This document shows, in pieces, positions 39,452 through 45,332 of a DNA stretch of 45,332 nt (position 1 is its first letter; each line of letters starts with the position of its first letter). This stretch comes from Candidatus Methylomirabilota bacterium (lineage in GTDB: Bacteria; Methylomirabilota; Methylomirabilia; Methylomirabilales; 2-02-FULL-66-22). Below the pieces are notes generated by a model, which did not search any database, had not been told where the DNA came from, and was given only the letters and a program-made list of their open reading frames with translations. The stretch covers positions 1 through 45,332 of the forward strand of contig JAPLLC010000111.1 in the NCBI GenBank assembly GCA_026387775.1. Direction: 5' to 3'. The translations under genes and the position numbers were made by a program.

Positions 39452-40249
39452 ATGGCGACCAATTTCTGTGATCTGAGCGGGAAGGTGGCGGTGGTGACGG
39501 GCGGCGGCACCGGACTGGGGAGGGGAATGGCGATGGGTCTGGCGCAGGCCGGGGCCCTGGTCGTCGTGGCCAGCCGCCGGCAGGATGTGGTGGATCGGGC
39601 CGCGGCGGAGATCCGGGCGGGGGGGGGCCGGGCCGAAGGGGCGGTGCTGGATGTCACGCGCACCAAGGAACTCCCCGCCTTCTTCGAGGGCGTGGTGAAG
39701 CGCCACGGAGCGCTGGACATCCTGGTGAACAACGCCGGAACCAATCGGCGAAATCCGTGCCTGGAGTATACCGAAAAGGATTGGGACACCGTGATGGATC
39801 TCAATCTGAAGTCGGTGTTCTTTTGCTGCCAGGCGGCGGCGCGGATCATGAAGGAGCGCGGCGGCGGCAAGATCATCAATACGGCCTCGCTGGCGAGCAC
39901 TGTCACGTCCATGAACCAGGCGGCCTACGCGCCGAGCAAGGGCGGGGTGAAGCTGCTGACGATGCACCTGGCGCTGGAGCTGGCCCCCTACCGGATCAAC
40001 GTCAACGCCATCGGGCCGGGCTGGTTTCGGACGCCACTCAACGAGGACCTGTTCCGGGACGAGGGGTGGGCTCGCGGCGTCACCAGCCTGATTCCCTGGG
40101 GACGGATCGGCACACCCGAGGATCTGGCGGGCACCGCGGTGTTCCTGGCGTCGCGCGCCTCGGATTATCTGACCGGACAGGTCATCTACGTGGACGGAGG
40201 CATGCTGGCGGGGTACAAGGTCCCGCCTGTCCCCAAGCAAGAAGCGTAA
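39452..40249 (+). CDS. SDR family oxidoreductase
   Basis: 265-residue classical short-chain dehydrogenase/reductase. TGGGTGLG cofactor loop (17-24), NNAG, Ser in NTASLASTV, Tyr and Lys in AAYAPSKGG, and GPGWFRTPL after the active site. Basic residues after the second strand (VVASRRQD) suggest NADP(H). ATG 39452 is preceded by GGAGGAGATCGA; a longer frame from 39389 lacks a ribosome site. The cyclase-family gene follows on the same strand within 33 bases, so the pair may be an operon handling a hydroxy/oxo compound and its lactone or amide. The resemblance to the SDR at 37405 suggests a related substrate class. Confidence 0.93.
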   Translation: MATNFCDLSGKVAVVTGGGTGLGRGMAMGLAQAGALVVVASRRQDVVDRAAAEIRAGGGRAEGAVLDVTRTKELPAFFEGVVKRHGALDILVNNAGTNRRNPCLEYTEKDWDTVMDLNLKSVFFCCQAAARIMKERGGGKIINTASLASTVTSMNQAAYAPSKGGVKLLTMHLALELAPYRINVNAIGPGWFRTPLNEDLFRDEGWARGVTSLIPWGRIGTPEDLAGTAVFLASRASDYLTGQVIYVDGGMLAGYKVPPVPKQEA

Positions 40250-40282
40250 GCCGGCAAGCGGGTGGCTGGGCGACTCGGCAAC

Positions 40283-40891
40283 ATGAAGCTCTATGACGTC
40301 ACGCGGCCGATCCATTCCGGCATGGCCGTCTATGCGGGGGATCCGGCGGTCACGCTCCGGCGGGCTCTCTCCATCGCGGCCGGCGCGCCGGTGAACGTCT
40401 CGGCGGTCAGCCTGGGGTCCCACACGGGGACCCACGTGGATGCCCCCGTCCACCTGCGCGATGGGGCCCCCGGCGTGGATGCGCTTCCCCTGGACCTCCT
40501 GATCGGGCCGGCGCACCTGTACGCGCTCGACACCGGCGGAACGATCGACGTCGCGGACCTCGACGGGCTGGACCTCGGCTCCTGCCCGCGCGCGCTCTTC
40601 AGGACGCGGCCCCCGCTGTCGGGGGAGGCGGGCGGGCTCACGGCGGCGGCGGCCGCGCTCCTGGTGCGGGCCGGTGTTCGACTGGTCGGGCTGGAGGGCG
40701 AGTCGGCCGACGCGGCTTGCTCCGCCGACTTCCCGGCGCATCGCACCCTGCTCGACGCCGGGGCGGTCATCCTGGAGGGGCTGGATCTGTCCGCGGTGCC
40801 GCCGGGAAGGTACGAGATCTTCTGTCTTCCCCTGAAGATCCGCGGAGGCGACGGGGCGCCGGCGCGCGTCGTGCTTCGAACTCTAGACTGA
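40283..40891 (+). CDS. Cyclase family protein (kynurenine formamidase-like)
   Basis: 202-residue metal-dependent amidohydrolase of the cyclase/KynB family. The signature HTGTHVDAPVH (HxGTHxDxPxH) that binds the metals is intact near residue 52, preceded by MAVYAGDPAV, with VGLEGESAD and DFPAHRTLLDAG (the second metal/active-site region) further on. Members hydrolyse N-formylkynurenine or other formamides and isatin. No tryptophan-degradation genes lie nearby, so the substrate is open. Starts ATG 40283 or GTG 40262 are both possible; neither has a strong ribosome site. It follows the SDR closely on the same strand. Confidence 0.9.
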   Translation: MKLYDVTRPIHSGMAVYAGDPAVTLRRALSIAAGAPVNVSAVSLGSHTGTHVDAPVHLRDGAPGVDALPLDLLIGPAHLYALDTGGTIDVADLDGLDLGSCPRALFRTRPPLSGEAGGLTAAAAALLVRAGVRLVGLEGESADAACSADFPAHRTLLDAGAVILEGLDLSAVPPGRYEIFCLPLKIRGGDGAPARVVLRTLD

Positions 40892-41031
40892 TGGTGATGG
40901 TCCGGCTCGGGCGCGGAGGCGGGATAGGGGGCTGACGGGTTGCGACCCGGCCGCATTTTCGGTGACGGGTCGGCGCGTCAGGGCTATACTACCGCGATGC
41001 AAAGCCAGGACGGCCGGCACAGAGGCAAGGC

Positions 41032-41814
41032 GTGACGGAAGATCTCGACGAACGCTCAGACAGTCCGCGGTCGATCAACCGGATCGCCATCTGGGCGTGT
41101 CTGGGGATTTTCGGGACGCTCTGCATCGCGGCCGGCCTCTTCCTCTGGTTTTCCTCAAACCCCATCGTCGCCGAGTACCGCGTGCTGGTGCGGTTCTATT
41201 CCAGCAAGAGGGCCGTCGGCGAGTTCTTGAAGAGTTTCGGCCCCTGGGCGCCGGTCGCCTTCATCGTCGTCCAGGCCTTGCAAGTGGTGCTGGCCCCGAT
41301 TCCCGGCGAGGCCACCGGGATTCTTGGCGGCTACCTCTTTGGCACCTGGCTGGGATTCATCTATTCGACCGTCGGCCTCACGCTGGGGTCCGTCACGGCC
41401 TTCCTGCTGGCGCGCTGGCTGGGACTGCCCGTCGTGCGCCGCGTGGTCTCGAAAGAGGTGTACCACAAGTTCGACTTTATCTCCCGCGCCGGCGGGGAGC
41501 TGGTCACGTTGGTGTGCTTCCTGATCCCCGGATTTCCCAAAGACTACCTCTGCTTCCTCCTCGGGGTGAGCCCGCTGCAGTTCGGCATGTTCTTCATGAT
41601 TTCCACCTTCGGCCGGGTGCCGGGGACGTGGCTCCTGTCGGTTCAGGGGGCCAAGATGCGAGACGCCCAGTACGTGGAGTTCGTCATCTATCTCTTGGTG
41701 GCGGCCTTCGCGGCCGTGATGGCCTACATCTATCGGGACAAGATCTACCGGTGGATGCACCGGCGGGACGGGGCGGGTGCGGTGGGAGGAGACGCGGACC
41801 GGCTTGACCTGTAG
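41032..41814 (+). CDS. TVP38/TMEM64 family (VTT domain) membrane protein
   Basis: 260-residue inner-membrane protein. Hydrophobic segments at about 20-43, 75-95, 98-125, 160-185, 190-210 and 220-240. The VTT-domain core is visible: VLAPIPGEATGILGGYLFGTWLGF, a re-entrant loop with Pro-Gly-Glu, then CFLIPGFPKDYLCFLLG, the second Pro-containing re-entrant element. Relatives are thought to move lipids or anions across membranes. Start GTG 41032 follows AGAGGCAAGG; an N-terminal charged tail of ~15 residues precedes the first helix. It is followed by a hairpin and then the 2Fe-2S/ASKHA gene. Confidence 0.9.
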   Translation: MTEDLDERSDSPRSINRIAIWACLGIFGTLCIAAGLFLWFSSNPIVAEYRVLVRFYSSKRAVGEFLKSFGPWAPVAFIVVQALQVVLAPIPGEATGILGGYLFGTWLGFIYSTVGLTLGSVTAFLLARWLGLPVVRRVVSKEVYHKFDFISRAGGELVTLVCFLIPGFPKDYLCFLLGVSPLQFGMFFMISTFGRVPGTWLLSVQGAKMRDAQYVEFVIYLLVAAFAAVMAYIYRDKIYRWMHRRDGAGAVGGDADRLDL

Positions 41815-41839
41815 GGGCTCCCCGGCGTCGTAACACCCG

Positions 41840-41870
41840 ACGCCTCCCCCGCGAGGGCCTGGGGAGGCGT
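41840..41870 (+). terminator. Terminator-like hairpin after the TVP38-family gene
   Basis: Arms ACGCCTCCCC (41840-41849) and GGGGAGGCGT (41861-41870), perfect 10-base stem with an 11-base loop, followed by TCCTGTTCCC. The T-tract is weak. It separates the membrane protein from the gene at 41921. Confidence 0.6.
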
Positions 41871-41920
41871 TCCTGTTCCCGGGACACGAGGCGCGATCCG
41901 ATGCGAGGAGATCAGATCGA

Positions 41921-43747
41921 ATGACGATTCGAAACACCACGTTCATTTCGCGCGGCGGCCGGTACCGGACGGAGGCCGACGGCACCCTCCTCGAACTGGC
42001 CGCCGCCGCGGGGCTGTACCTTCCCTCGCTCTGCGGGGGACGGGGCAAGTGCGCCAAGTGTCTCTGCCGGCCTCACGGGTCGGTGACGGAACCGACCGCC
42101 CTGGAACAGGAACTCTTGACCGAGGAGGAGCTTCGCGAGGGGGTCCGGCTGGCCTGCCAGGCGCGACCGCAGGGCGAGGTGGAAGTCGCCGTCGAGGAGG
42201 AGATCCTGGAAAAAGGGGGATACGTCGAGGTGGTGGTTCCCCCGGAGCCGCCCCTGCGGAAGGTCTATCTGGAACTGCCGGAGCCGACGCCCCACGACGA
42301 CTTGGCGGACATCGAGCGGATCCGGGGGGTGCTGAAGACGCCGCTCTGGGGCGGCCCGGCGGTCCTGCGGACGCTGCCGACCGTCCTGCGGCAGGCGGAC
42401 TTTCGCGTGACGGCGACCGCATGGGACCACGGCGCGGCGGGCGTGGAACTCCTAAGCATCGAAGGCGGCGATTGCCGGGAGCGGGCCTACGGCGTTGCCT
42501 TCGACGTCGGGACGACCAGCGTGGTCGGCTACCTCATCGACCTCTTCACGGGTCGCGAGATCGCGCGCTCCTCGCGATTGAACGGACAGCAGCCCTGGGG
42601 GGCCGATGTCATCACGCGCGCCAGCCACGCCCTGGAGTCGCCAACCGGCTTGCCGGATCTGCAGGCGGCGGCGCTGAGTACCCTCAACCAGATTCTCGAC
42701 GAATGCTGCGCCGGTGTGGATCCCGGCGAGGTGTACTTCGTGACCGTGGTGGGCAACTCCCTGATGCATCACCTGGCCCTCGGGATCACCCCCGCCACCA
42801 TCGTCGCCAGCCCCTACGTGGCGGTGACGCGCGATCCGCTCCAGGTGCGGGCCGCCGACCTGGGGATCGGGCTTCCCAACGCCTGGGTCTACTTCCTGCC
42901 CCTCATCGGCGCCTATGTGGGGGCCGACACGCTGGCGGTGATCATGGCGACCGGGCTCGACGAGTCGGACGAGATCCGGCTGGCCGTGGACATCGGGACG
43001 AACGGCGAGATGGCCCTCGGCTCGCGCGACCGGATCCTGGCGACCTCGGCGCCGGCCGGTCCGGCCTTCGAGGGGGCGGAGGTCCGGCATGGCATGCGGG
43101 CGGCCGCGGGGGCCATCGATCGCGTCCGCATCCAGGAGGATGTCCGGATCTGGACCGTGGGAGACGTGCCCCCCCGGGGCATCTGCGGGTCGGGGCTGAT
43201 CGACGCCTTGCATCAGATGGTGCGATGGGGGATCGTGGATCCGGGCGGGCGGCTGCTCCCCCGCCCGGTCCTGGACGGCAAGGTGCCCGCCAAGATCCTC
43301 GACCGCGTGGTGGGGCGGGGTCACACGTGGGAATTCGTCCTCTCCGGGGAGCCCCGCATCGTGATCACCCAGGACGACGTGCGCCAGCTCCAGCTTGCCA
43401 AGGGCACGATCCTGTGCGGGGTTCGCATCCTCATGGATGAGCTGGGAATCAGCCCCGGAGAGATCTCTGCGGTGTCGCTGGCGGGGGCCTTCGGGAACTT
43501 CGTGGACAAGCGGAGCGCCTTGGGTATCGGCATGCTGCCGTCCGCGATCCCGATGGATCGCATCCAGGGGGTCGGAAACGCGGCGGGGCAGGGATCCCGG
43601 ATGGCGCTCCTCTCTCGATCCATCCGGCGCCGGGCGGAGGCCCTGGCCCGGCGGGTCGATTATTTCGAGCTCTCCAAGCACCCCCGCTTCGAGGACATCT
43701 TCGTCGAGTCCCTGGCGTTTCCAGACCCGCGCACGACCGCGCGCTGA
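41921..43747 (+). CDS. 2Fe-2S/ASKHA protein, RACo-like (DUF4445), corrinoid activation candidate
   Basis: 608 residues. The N-terminal ferredoxin domain has C38-x5-C44-x2-C47 and C79, the plant-type [2Fe-2S] spacing; Cys49 is extra. A linker (~100-190) leads to an ASKHA ATPase domain with phosphate loops VAFDVGTTSVVGYLID and VDIGTNGEM, a GNSLMHHLALG segment and a C-terminal LAGAFGNFVDKRSAL. In the known family, RACo-type proteins use ATP to reduce inactive Co(II) corrinoids of methyltransferases. No corrinoid protein or methyltransferase is encoded in this window, so the partner must be elsewhere. ATG 41921 follows GGAGATCAGATCGA. Confidence 0.9.
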   Translation: MTIRNTTFISRGGRYRTEADGTLLELAAAAGLYLPSLCGGRGKCAKCLCRPHGSVTEPTALEQELLTEEELREGVRLACQARPQGEVEVAVEEEILEKGGYVEVVVPPEPPLRKVYLELPEPTPHDDLADIERIRGVLKTPLWGGPAVLRTLPTVLRQADFRVTATAWDHGAAGVELLSIEGGDCRERAYGVAFDVGTTSVVGYLIDLFTGREIARSSRLNGQQPWGADVITRASHALESPTGLPDLQAAALSTLNQILDECCAGVDPGEVYFVTVVGNSLMHHLALGITPATIVASPYVAVTRDPLQVRAADLGIGLPNAWVYFLPLIGAYVGADTLAVIMATGLDESDEIRLAVDIGTNGEMALGSRDRILATSAPAGPAFEGAEVRHGMRAAAGAIDRVRIQEDVRIWTVGDVPPRGICGSGLIDALHQMVRWGIVDPGGRLLPRPVLDGKVPAKILDRVVGRGHTWEFVLSGEPRIVITQDDVRQLQLAKGTILCGVRILMDELGISPGEISAVSLAGAFGNFVDKRSALGIGMLPSAIPMDRIQGVGNAAGQGSRMALLSRSIRRRAEALARRVDYFELSKHPRFEDIFVESLAFPDPRTTAR

Positions 43748-43823
43748 CCGTGAGATGACGAAAAGAGGCCCGCCCGCCTCCGCTTTGGCAGGAGCGCGCG
43801 GGAAGCGCGGCGCAGCCCGGAAA

Positions 43824-43879
43824 ACACTCGATCCCCGATTCAGGCCGCCGGATGCCTGCCCGAACCGAGGATCGAGTGT
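43824..43879. terminator. Long-stem hairpin between convergent genes
   Basis: ACACTCGATCC (43824-43834) pairs perfectly with GGATCGAGTGT (43869-43879); the 34-base loop can form a further small stem. It lies between the RACo-like stop (43747) and the small membrane protein stop (43899), so it probably serves both. No good T-tract. Confidence 0.6.
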
Positions 43880-43898
43880 GAAGAACAGGGGGGGAGAA

Positions 43899-44087
43899 TC
43901 AGATCGAGAAGAACAGGAACAGTCCGAGGGCGATGACGGTCACGCCGGACCCGACCAGGATGATGGGCGCCGGGTCGCCGCCCATGCCGAAGGCGAACGG
44001 CACCGCCGTGATCACGCATCCGATGAACGCGACGAACAGGGAAAGAACACGCGGAAGACCACTTTTCTTCTTCTTCTCGTCTACCAT
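43899..44087 (-). CDS. Small two-helix membrane protein
   Basis: 62 residues with a Lys-rich start (VDEKKKKSG) and two hydrophobic segments, about 13-32 (VLSLFVAFIGCVITAVPFAF) and 39-60 (PIILVGSGVTVIALGLFLFF). I do not recognise the family. ATG 44087 has a strong AAAGGAGGGACTG ribosome site, and a promoter-like pair lies about 115 bases upstream, so it is probably real. The positively charged N-terminus should stay in the cytoplasm, giving a hairpin topology. Confidence 0.75.
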   Translation of the reverse strand: MVDEKKKKSGLPRVLSLFVAFIGCVITAVPFAFGMGGDPAPIILVGSGVTVIALGLFLFFSI

Positions 44088-44185
44088 CAGTCCCTCCTTT
44101 GTCCCCGCCCGCACCCAACGGACGGGTCCGCCCTTTCAACTCAAGCGACCGACCCGCGCGCATCCTCCGCGCGCGGATCACACCT

Positions 44186-44229
44186 CCACGTTACGTGGCA
44201 CCATAGCACAATCCTCGGTGTCGTCTAAA
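44186..44229 (-). promoter_or_regulatory. Candidate promoter with downstream palindrome
   Basis: Read on the minus strand: TTTAGA (44229-44224), 18-base spacer, TATGGT (44205-44200) with a TGC extension just before it. The perfect palindrome CCACGT-T-ACGTGG (44186-44198) follows at once, near the expected transcription start, where a repressor would block initiation. It would drive the small membrane protein at 44087. Confidence 0.45.
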
Positions 44230-44235
44230 GCAAAA

Positions 44236-44427
44236 TCACGCGGGCTCCGGTCCGGGGCTCGGCAGGCTCTCCTCTAGCCGCCTCAGCGCAAGGAGCAGTC
44301 CATCGAATGCCCGCATGACCTCGTCCCACTCGCCGGAGGTCATCCCGGCCGTGATGGCGCACACCAGCGCGTCCCGGCGGCCCAGGAGCTCCAGCACCAG
44401 CTCCGTCTCCACGGCAATCGTCGACAT
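44236..44427 (-). CDS. Small helical protein of unknown function
   Basis: 63 residues, mostly predicted helix (TELVLELLGRRDALVCAI and DEVMRAFDGLLLALRRLEES), acidic overall with a Pro-rich end. ATG 44427 is supported by GGGAGGCGACGAA upstream. It follows the DUF218 gene by 18 bases on the same strand, so is probably co-transcribed. It is not recognised; it could be a small dimeric adaptor. Confidence 0.6.
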   Translation of the reverse strand: MSTIAVETELVLELLGRRDALVCAITAGMTSGEWDEVMRAFDGLLLALRRLEESLPSPGPEPA

Positions 44428-44445
44428 TTCGTCGCCTCCCGGCGG

Positions 44446-45138
44446 TCAGCGGACCGTGACCGGCGGCGGTTCCTGAGACGCCTTGCCGCGCACCATTTTC
44501 CAGAACTCTTGCCGCCAGACATCCAAGAGCGCCTCGTACTCGTGAAACACCTGCCGCAAGTCCTGCCGATCCTTCCACCAGCGGTCGGGGTCGAGCGGAT
44601 CGGTGGGGACGGGGCGCATCAGCACGCGGATTCTTGGCTCCAGACCGGCCGCGAAGATCTTGTAGGCGCGAGTGGAGTGGGCCTTGGAGGTCACGACGAT
44701 CAGCGTCCGAACGGGCCGGCTCGCGAGGAATCGGGACACGGCCTGCATCTCTGCCTGGGTGTCGTCAGATCGCTCTCCAAGGGTATGGATGGTCTGCTTG
44801 GGGACGCGCAAGGCTTCCAACAATTCGAGAGAGATCTCCTGCGCGTCCGGGTAACGGATGCCCAGGCGAAACAGATCCTCCTGCCCGCGGGGGCGCGGCG
44901 CGTTGGGGAGGAGGATCTCGGGGGCGAGGCCCTCGTGATAGACCCGCGCCGCCTCGGGGACGCGAAGGAAGGGCTCGCCGGAGAGGACCACGACCAGATC
45001 GGCCTTGGCGAGAGGGTGCGAGGTGATCAGGTAATGGCCCAGGGCGCGCAGCAGATACGGGCCGCCCAGATAGAGGCCGGTGCCCAGGAGCAGCAGCACC
45101 AACAGCAGGCGGATGAGTCGCCAGGTCAGGCGCAACAC
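44446..45138 (-). CDS. DUF218 (YdcF/SanA-like) membrane-anchored protein
   Basis: 230 residues. An N-terminal uncleaved membrane helix (about 8-28, LIRLLLVLLLLGTGLYLGG) is followed by the DUF218 fold: ADLVVVLSGE near 47-56, EAARVYHEGLAPEILLPN, ERSDDTQAEMQAVSRFL (the family (S/T)-x-x-T/N-E motif region) and VRTLIVVTSKAHSTRAYKIF, a conserved strand-loop-helix. Relatives such as SanA affect envelope permeability, and YdcF binds S-adenosylmethionine; biochemical roles are mostly unknown. The start is GTG 45138 with GAGGAGATG 11-19 bases upstream, a rather long spacing. The active part should face the periplasm or envelope side. Confidence 0.87.
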   Translation of the reverse strand: MLRLTWRLIRLLLVLLLLGTGLYLGGPYLLRALGHYLITSHPLAKADLVVVLSGEPFLRVPEAARVYHEGLAPEILLPNAPRPRGQEDLFRLGIRYPDAQEISLELLEALRVPKQTIHTLGERSDDTQAEMQAVSRFLASRPVRTLIVVTSKAHSTRAYKIFAAGLEPRIRVLMRPVPTDPLDPDRWWKDRQDLRQVFHEYEALLDVWRQEFWKMVRGKASQEPPPVTVR

Positions 45139-45180
45139 GGCGTCGGCATCTCCTCGGACTTCCCCTCTCGGGGGGCGGGA

Positions 45181-45332
45181 CTATCGAGTCTCCGCCTCCC
45201 CGCGCAAGAGCGGCAGCGCCCGCAGATGGCGCTCCAAGTCGGACGCCCAGGCGGCCGTGCCGGCCACCTGGTCCAAGAGCGCGTCGAGGCGTCTGGCCGT
45301 GCCGCCCAGCAGGACCAGGAGGAGCTTGAAGG
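45181..45332 (-). CDS. C-terminal end of an unidentified protein (5' end outside window)
   Basis: On the minus strand the frame is open from the window edge for 50 codons to TAG at 45183-45181. The tail reads FKLLLVLLGGTARRLDALLD, then WASDLERHLRALPLL, ending GEAETR. It is helical and amphipathic, with good codon-composition agreement with neighbouring genes. It ends 42 bases before the DUF218 gene start and may head that operon. Too short to identify. Confidence 0.6.
   Translation of the reverse strand, partial: FKLLLVLLGGTARRLDALLDQVAGTAAWASDLERHLRALPLLRGEAETR

Noticed and set aside
41155..42057. 300-codon minus-strand frame across the TVP38 and RACo-like genes
   Set aside because: It overlaps two well-supported genes and has low-complexity antisense composition.
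1..45332. tRNA, rRNA, riboswitch or prophage genes
   Set aside because: I looked for cloverleaf-like segments, rRNA motifs, common riboswitch cores and phage structural genes and saw none that I could support by eye; a covariance-model scan would be needed to exclude small RNAs.

Overview
The window is G+C-rich (roughly two thirds by eye), densely coded on both strands and bacterial. The gene content (acyl-CoA ligase plus branched-chain-type substrate-binding protein, stand-alone dehydrogenases, very large soluble sensor kinases, paired thymidylate-kinase-like genes next to a CYTH-CHAD gene) and the dispersed hairpin repeats suggest an uncultured soil or sediment lineage such as Methylomirabilota/Rokubacteria or a deltaproteobacterial-grade relative. 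That placement is an inference from gene style; no rRNA, tRNA or single-copy phylogenetic marker is present.

Layout. 1-4.6 kb: end of a PaaK-type acyl-CoA ligase, a periplasmic substrate-binding protein, an M20 dipeptidase-like enzyme and an unrecognised protein. 4.76-12.8 kb: a phosphate-themed block with two tandem P-loop kinases (the second with Arg in place of the Walker A Lys), a Lys-rich small protein, a calcineurin-like phosphoesterase, a CYTH-CHAD protein, an antisense phosphofructokinase, a SixA-like phosphatase and an ARMT1-type phosphatase. Three copies of a hairpin-rich repeat punctuate this block. 12.9-15.9 kb: an MBL-fold hydrolase with an internal deletion, a DapA-family aldolase/synthase and an iron-type alcohol dehydrogenase. 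15.9-24.9 kb: an Fe-S flavoprotein and two related hybrid histidine kinases, with a RidA gene between them on the other strand. 25-26.6 kb: aldo/keto reductase and cyanase. 26.65-26.96 kb: a broken IS200-type transposase. 27-31.4 kb: a GntR-controlled peptide/nickel-type ABC transporter operon without ATPase genes. 31.6-33 kb: a decayed receiver domain beside an NHL-repeat protein. 33.3-37 kb: a DUF1330-like protein, an ArgE/DapE-type peptidase and an S9 lipoprotein peptidase. 37.2-40.9 kb: a fourth, expanded copy of the repeat, two SDR dehydrogenases, a REC-PilZ regulator and a cyclase-family hydrolase. 41-45.3 kb: a TVP38-type membrane protein, a RACo-like 2Fe-2S/ASKHA activator, two small proteins, a DUF218 protein and the end of an unknown gene.

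How it fits together. Most of the window serves uptake and breakdown of organic compounds (two solute-binding systems, three peptidases, several dehydrogenases and an aldolase), together with sensing. The part most worth pursuing is the 4.76-11.3 kb block. CHAD is a known polyphosphate-binding domain. It sits beside nucleotide-kinase-like enzymes, a polybasic protein and phosphatases, so the block could be a polyphosphate-linked kinase/phosphatase module. This is a hypothesis from neighbourhood and motifs only.
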